Source: Bugula neritina (Eukaryota > Bryozoa > Gymnolaemata > Cheilostomatida > Bugulidae). From it: a stretch of 64,000 nt of DNA. A program made the translations under genes and the position numbers. Positions 58,701-64,000 of this stretch are shown here, in pieces; position 1 is the first letter of the stretch; every line of letters begins with the position of its first letter. The notes under the pieces were generated by a model. It did not search any database. It was not told the DNA's origin and saw only the letters and a list, made by a program, of their open reading frames with translations. The stretch is from the NCBI GenBank assembly GCA_964035545.1, contig OZ037768.1, forward strand, positions 1,663,501 to 1,727,500, read 5' to 3'.

Positions 58701-59801
58701 TTAGTCTACCTAGAATATAACTGTCAGTGCTTTGTAGCCTATGAGATTTAATTATTTTATACTTTTGTGAACTTTTTAAAAGGCCATTTGTGAGGGCAAG
58801 TGTAATATTTATTTTAGCCCAATCCTAGGCTCAGAAACCTGCATGGTAATTAAAAGACAGTGATAGTATTCTATGGTCTCCTATATATAGCTATTTTTAT
58901 GTTTTATCATCATGCTGAGTAGAATTTTTACATATTTAAATGTATTTGTGTATTTCCCAATATAATTATAGACAACTACAAGATGAGTTTGCTGATTATG
59001 AGTCCAAACTTCAGAGTGAACTCGAAACTACTCTCATGTGAGTTGATGCTGAATAACTTTATTTATTATAGATATCATTATAGCCTGTGTGCTAATTGTT
59101 CTACATAGCATGTGTGCTAATTGCTATATGTTTGGTATAAGTTTTATAATATTTAGTTTCTACATGCAAAAGATTTGGAAGATACAATCTAAACAATATT
59201 GATTTTGCAAAAAAAAATATATTATGGAAGTTTTTAGGACTTGTCATCAACATGTAAATTGTTAGTTGTTTCATCTTCAATATTCCAGAGCTTTTAATAC
59301 TTTCTATAATAGATTAACCTCCAGAACTCCGCCCACAAACTATTCTTAGCTGCATGTAACAAACAGTGGTAATTATAGGCATTTGGATGGCTTAACCTTG
59401 GATCCTACCAATAGAGTTCCTCTAATAGTTCCGACAGCGACTACCCCCCAACCCAGACCATCAACACAGAATGAACCAGTCATTTCACCAACTCTTCCTC
59501 AGGTAGAAATTATAGTACATGTAATTATTTACTGAATTAATTTAGCTGATTCAATATGGTTTAAAAAACTGCTGATCGCCTGCTGCTAAAGGTTATATTT
59601 TTCATCGCAACATAGTGGTCTTGTTCTTTGACATTACAGAGACGCGTGGACTCACCACCCATACAACTACAGTTACCCGCAGAACCTAAGCCGTACATCA
59701 AAGGAGACTACAAAGGTCTCACAGATCCTGGTGAGATTCTGCGTAACGTTTCTAAAGAACTTGACAAGACAAAGAATTTTCCAAGACCGAGCAAGTACTG
59801 A
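55800..59801 (+). CDS. SDS22-like leucine-rich-repeat and coiled-coil protein
   Basis: Nine exons, 422 residues: 55800-55933, 56170-56328, 56658-56847, 57612-57812, 58322-58426, 58552-58679, 58972-59037, 59379-59502, 59640-59801. All junctions agree in phase. About seven LRRs span roughly residues 65-255 (LKSLDLSLNRI, LTNVNLSHNKI, VTNLNLSMNEI, LNVLHLSDNQ, LKELHVQRNHI, LVSLNAAHNDI), closed by GNPIEKASDYQ, typical of the LRR cap in SDS22/ciliary LRR proteins. An Arg/Glu/Gln-rich coiled coil (about 264-328, FWNQLTLRRDHMEENVRFLQ) and a Pro-rich tail follow. I cannot assign an orthologue. Proteins with this layout often act in cilia or as phosphatase-1 regulators, but nothing in the sequence proves that. 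Confidence 0.85.
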
Positions 59802-60452
59802 ATGTATCTGAATGTGTCATGTCAACTTCTATCATCTCTGAAGTCTAGCCTCTAAGCTTAAGACTTCTGATACAGTATGCAATATATAACAGGAACCACA
59901 TGCTGTGCATTGCTGGAAGTATCTCTATATCCTGTCAACTACACAATACAAGTAGAACAACTCCGAAGCTAATTCAAAGTTTATGCAGAATTTTTGTTTT
60001 TGTAAATCTTTACCCATAAACTTATATTGAAGGTTTGTTAAGTTTGCAGCATTTCTATAAGCCTGAGTAAACTATCTAGAATGAATTACAAACCATTCAA
60101 ATTTGTTACTCACTAATGAAAAAAAAACATCTTTTTTTATACTACATTAGGCTACCATTAATTTTTAGGAAACTGTTTTCTTCATTTCTAAAATTATCAA
60201 ATCTATAACATTTATACATGAATATATATATTTTTTCTATTTGATTGCTATTGGCCATCATATGTGTATATGCAAATAGTATCCCAACACTTAGAGTTGT
60301 GCAAAATATTACTAAAAATATAAAAAAGGAAGTACACTTTTGTATTACAAGTATATAATAAAAATATAATATGCATGTGACTTTAAAGTGCATAACAAGA
60401 ATGGCATGTTTAGGTAAAAGTCCTTAATATCGTTAGCAACAAACTGTGGGAG
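59802..60452. other. convergent 3' region between LRR gene and URI1
   Basis: 651 bases with no recognised gene; it should hold both 3' UTRs. AATAAA occurs on + at about 60358, rather far from the LRR stop codon. Confidence 0.45.
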
Positions 60453-63367
60453 TTAAGAGCCTCTTTTCTGTCTCATAGCCTTAAACCTAGACACTCTAGC
60501 TGAGGGTTTATCAGATACGCCCGCTGTTTGTGGTTGTGAGCTTTGGAGCGGTTCAATTGGGTTTCTTTCAACTACATTTTCTTGTATGGCAGTGATTTTA
60601 CTCTAAAAATAATTCAATATATATGAACAACGCTTGACAAAAATTGGAAATTTATTAAGCTAATGAATGTATGAGAATGCAACCAATCAGCATACAGAAC
60701 ACAAACCCCAGAACCAATCAGCATTGAGACCAAACTCTTAAATTACTGAATTATTTCTAATTTGAACTCACATCTTTTGGAGGTAAATATTTAGGTAATT
60801 TTTCTTCACTTGTTGAACCTGTCTTTGTATCGTCTGTAGACACCGCATTCGATTTTACTTGTTCAAATGATCTTTGACCTTTTAGAATAGACTTAGGTTT
60901 CCAAAACAGTTTGTATATATCAGCGGGGGAGACAATGCTCCCCTCTTCCTGAGTAGTAAGTGTTTTGTCATTGTCTGTATTAGAACGTGGTGAATGTTTG
61001 AAGTGAATAACTGAACTGCTATTAGAGAGGCTGTCATCTGAGTCGGTACTTTCACTGCTGTCAGAGGACGAGTCATCCGGTAGCTTTAGCGCTGTGTCGC
61101 CACTCACATCACCTTCCCAGTGAACACTCTACACAGTATATACGTATTTTGATATTTCAAGTGATCAGCTTTTAGTTGTCCTGTCCATTAAACATCACAT
61201 TGAAATAACTACAATTTTTTTTCAATTTTCAATCAACAGTCAGAAAAGTTTTATTGTAATATGATTCATTGCCATAATTTAAAAGCAGATACAGTTACTA
61301 TTTCAACAGATATATCAAATTTATTTTTCATTAGCTCAAGATATGAGAATAAAACAATTTATATTTTGCATCATGACTAATCAACAATTTTTGGAATGAA
61401 TAATTATTAGCTGTGCAAGACACCAACCACGTGCTTACCTTGGTATTCTGGTCATTTATTGTCTCCTTGGATTGTGACTGCAAACCAGTGCCTAACCTGC
61501 AGAGAATAGCAGTACATGACTAGCAGGATCTTCCAGTAATTTTACTTCATTTCACATTTATTCAAGAATCAGCAAGCTGCTGTAACCAAGGAGGTTAGCA
61601 GAATTGGGAGTTATTTGCCCTCAGAAGAATAGTTTTGTATATATAACAGCGTGTAGTTGCAAAGTATATTCGACATAATAACATACCTTTCTAGCTCCTT
61701 CTCTCGTAACTCTTGAAGCTCCAACTCTTCTAGACGTTTCAGTACGTCATCCTCAGTGTGACAAGATAACTTTGACTTCACCTCCGCACTCTTTTCTCTT
61801 TTTACATTCTTCCTGTGTGTTTCTACAAATTGGCATTCCAAATCTTACGAATTGTGAGTCAACGAGCAACATTTTGCATAATTTCAGCGATTCTAACATC
61901 ACACAATTTTACAAAGACGGCTTTTTTATAAATATGGATAGTGCTGACTAAAAAAAATTGCAACAGAATAACTACATTGGGTGAGCGCTACGAAAGAAAC
62001 CAAACTAATGACAAAAATTATAACAGTGAGAATACCCCGCCATTTTCTTTCTTCATCAGAATTGTATTCTTCCGTAATATCAAACTCATCGACAGCAAAC
62101 TCTCGCTTTGTAAAATCTTTTCGAGTTTTCAGAAGTCTTTTCTGCTCATTGATTTGTTGAATTGATTTTTCAATATCTACAAAACATAATAAAGTATTAA
62201 ATACTTACAAGTAAGTTAGCAATGAATCAAACGGTAGTAAACAAATTTGTACTTATACCTAATTCGATACGTTTGTAGTTTTTATACCATAAAACATATA
62301 AAAACGCTACAAATACTAGCATTGATGACAACCCAATATGTGATGAACTAACTATCCCATAAATATCAGCAACTGACCAGCAAGACGTCTGTCTATTACT
62401 TCACATGATTGCTTGGCAGACATTTCTGCAAACCAGTTGTCTCCAAGAAGCACCAGAACTTCATTTGTGTGAATGAGCTGGCCAGGCATGAAGGCCAAGG
62501 GACCAAAAGGCACCTGAAAACAAAACAAACACATTCAGGGTATTACCTAGAAGTCAAAGTGGAATCAACCTGAAAATAGACATGAAAAAGCAAAAAATAA
62601 AATAGCGATATCAACACCATACCATGTAATCATATGTAACCTGGTCAGGTAAGCTCTTAATTTTATTCTGCAGTTTTTCATAATCCTCTTTAAACTTTTC
62701 CCTAAAATAGAGCAATAAACATGCTTTTATAAAACTTTGAGTAAAAAACAGTTGCCTTAGGCAGGGTAGTAATAAACAAACATGTCCATAAGCACACATG
62801 AATATTCATTACTAATATTTATTATTATATTTTATCAACATAATGATAACGATAATCAGGATGCATAAGTAGTAGTACTAACAGTGACTTCAAGTCTAAT
62901 AATATAAGTATATTACTATTACTATTACTATTAGTATTACTAATACTAATACTAATAGTAAGACTAAGTAACAAGTACAGTTCAAGTAGTACATATTAAT
63001 ATTTATATGATGACAGCTATTATAATTATTAATATTACAATATTTTAATAACAAGTAACATTATTAAAATTATAATGATAATCATACAACTTGTATTACA
63101 ATAACATTAACTGTAAGACATAAGTTTATTATAAGTTAAAGTATAAGTATAATAATTACAAACCAACTGCATCACCTATGACACTATCAACACTGACGAT
63201 AGCAGCAATTACAATACCATTACTATTATTATGCTACCATTTTTAATATATAATTAATAAAAAAGTTTTTATTTTAACAAAATTTACCATTTCTTTAGTT
63301 CTTCTTCCGAGTTCTTGAAAGCTTTGTCTTGTTCTTCGGTTAAACGTTGGAGACCAGCATAATCCAT
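60453..63367 (-). CDS. URI1: URI1, unconventional prefoldin RPB5 interactor
   Basis: Prefoldin-like scaffold that binds RPB5 and the R2TP/PAQosome and helps assemble RNA polymerases. Eight exons, 378 residues (human: 535). In transcript order: 63288-63367, 62623-62701, 62378-62513, 62036-62176, 61687-61822, 61439-61496, 60772-61128, 60453-60602. The prefoldin alpha domain has SLPDQVTYDYMVPFGPLAFM, then GQLIHTNEVLVLLGDNWFA and SAKQSCEVIDRR (human: VPFGPFAFMPGKLVHTNEV..., then LLGDNWFAKCSAKQ). EDDVLKRLEELELQEL matches the RPB5-interaction segment. PADIYKLFWKPKSILK (about 278-293) is the conserved URI box, and RVSRFKAMRQ matches the human C-terminus KRVSKFKAAR. It is shorter mainly because the long poly-Asp and Ser-rich linker of human is reduced to a short DSSSDSSESTDSDD tract. 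Confidence 0.95.
62810..63250. repeat. TA-rich palindromic motifs in the first URI1 intron
   Basis: Contains TTACTATTACTATTAGTATT followed by ACTAATACTAATACTAATAG, an inverted pair able to form a hairpin, again in the first intron of a gene. Same motif family as 35290-35620 and 54845-55140. Confidence 0.55.
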
Positions 63368-63731
63368 AGCTTCTAGTTCTATATAAATTATATTTATTTG
63401 AATAGCAATAGAAAGTCCAAGCTTTTTTAGTAACTTCAAAGCACAATGTCAGTAAATACTAATATGCATTGCATTATTATTACCGTAAGGTAGATTGCTT
63501 TTTCAATCTTGGCAGTTCACGCTCGACATTAATTAATTGCGCAAAACACCACGGATGCAGGTATGAACGTTATTTTCGAGTCCTTGGCAAAGTACGTCTG
63601 TTTGTCTACAGACTTGGTTGTAGTAGGTCAAGGCTTTGCTGTAACCAAAGTTTCAACATTAATGAGGAAAAACGAGTGGCTTTACGGCGTCTCCTATCCA
63701 TGCTAGGTTCGGGCGTTCCATTTTCTTCAAA
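63368..63731. promoter_or_regulatory. bidirectional promoter region, URI1 and downstream + strand gene
   Basis: 364 bases between divergent start codons. It is locally less AT-rich than the neighbourhood and carries several CG dinucleotides, as many housekeeping promoters do. An open frame on + through 63469-63747 is probably chance. Confidence 0.5.
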
Positions 63732-63850
63732 ATGGCGACTGCTGTAAAGCTGCAGCAGCGACATGTGAGATTGTTAGCCAACTATTGTTTTCCATTCAAC
63801 AGTCACAACTACACAAACAGTAGAACCAATAAACATTTTCACACTAGCAA
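63732..63850 (+). CDS. first coding exon of an unidentified gene, mitochondrial-presequence-like
   Basis: The start context AAAATGGCG is good. The exon encodes 39 complete residues plus two bases to a donor AGCAA|GTTAGT (phase 2). The peptide MATAVKLQQRHVRLLANY... has no acidic residue and is rich in Arg, Lys, His, Ser and Asn. It ends near RTNKHFHTS, which looks like a mitochondrial targeting sequence approaching a cleavage site. The rest of the gene lies beyond the window, so the product cannot be named. An open frame past the donor (to 63962) is probably intron. Confidence 0.42.
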
Positions 63851-64000
63851 GTTAGTATCTTTCATTGAATTTATGAATTTTTTAGCAATGAAATTTCAGT
63901 TCCCGTTGAAATTCAAATATACTTGTTACAATTATGAATTAATAAATTATTATATTTATTGAAATTTAAAATTATGATAATAAAATAAATTTGAATTGTT
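63851..64000 (+). other. probable first intron of the last gene
   Basis: AT-rich sequence following the donor at 63851, with no further coding signal before the window ends. Confidence 0.45.

Overview
The window is nuclear DNA from an invertebrate animal: AT-rich, with many short GT-AG introns. The genes are metazoan housekeeping or signalling genes, including PDE8, a metazoan-type MED24 and URI1. I cannot name the lineage from sequence alone. All gene models were built by hand from splice sites, reading-phase continuity and remembered homologues. Each complete model sums to a multiple of three.

Layout, left to right: (1) 791-23551, + strand, PDE8-type cAMP phosphodiesterase (REC, PAS, HD catalytic domain). 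(2) 25354-31911, - strand, Elongin A. (3) 33580-33987, - strand, a small OB-fold protein resembling the CST subunit TEN1. (4) 36190-46730, + strand, Mediator tail subunit MED24, interrupted by a 200-base assembly gap (43041-43240) that hides at least one exon. (5) 46815-55235, - strand, WDR75, a t-UTP / SSU-processome WD40 protein, 16 exons. (6) 55800-59801, + strand, an unnamed leucine-rich-repeat plus coiled-coil protein. (7) 60453-63367, - strand, the prefoldin-like protein URI1. (8) 63732 onward, + strand, the first exon of a gene whose N-terminus looks like a mitochondrial presequence. The genes form divergent pairs (TEN1/MED24, WDR75/LRR, URI1/last gene) and convergent pairs (PDE8/ELOA, MED24/WDR75, LRR/URI1). 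There is no operon-like functional cluster, but several genes act on RNA polymerase II or I output: ELOA, MED24, URI1 and WDR75.

The striking feature is the introns. At least sixteen hold minisatellites with 10 to 43 bp units, and some have higher-order periods. In about nine introns the array touches the splice junction, and the terminal unit supplies the 3' or 5' splice site: PDE8 12653-12855 and 21832-22342; MED24 introns 1, 8 and 13; ELOA 26096-26528; WDR75 introns at 47978-48610, 51122-51623 and 51878-52268. In one case the repeat unit includes the first bases of the exon, so each copy is a decoy 3' splice site. MED24 intron 1 is almost wholly a stop-free 15-bp array of 912 bp (304 codons), so its retention would keep frame. 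I regard these splice-junction-anchored minisatellites as the most interesting signal here.

Mobile elements are few: two copies of one tRNA-derived SINE family, each with target-site duplications, and the 3' end of a non-LTR retrotransposon with an (AAAC)n tail. No CRISPR, rRNA or true tRNA gene was seen.
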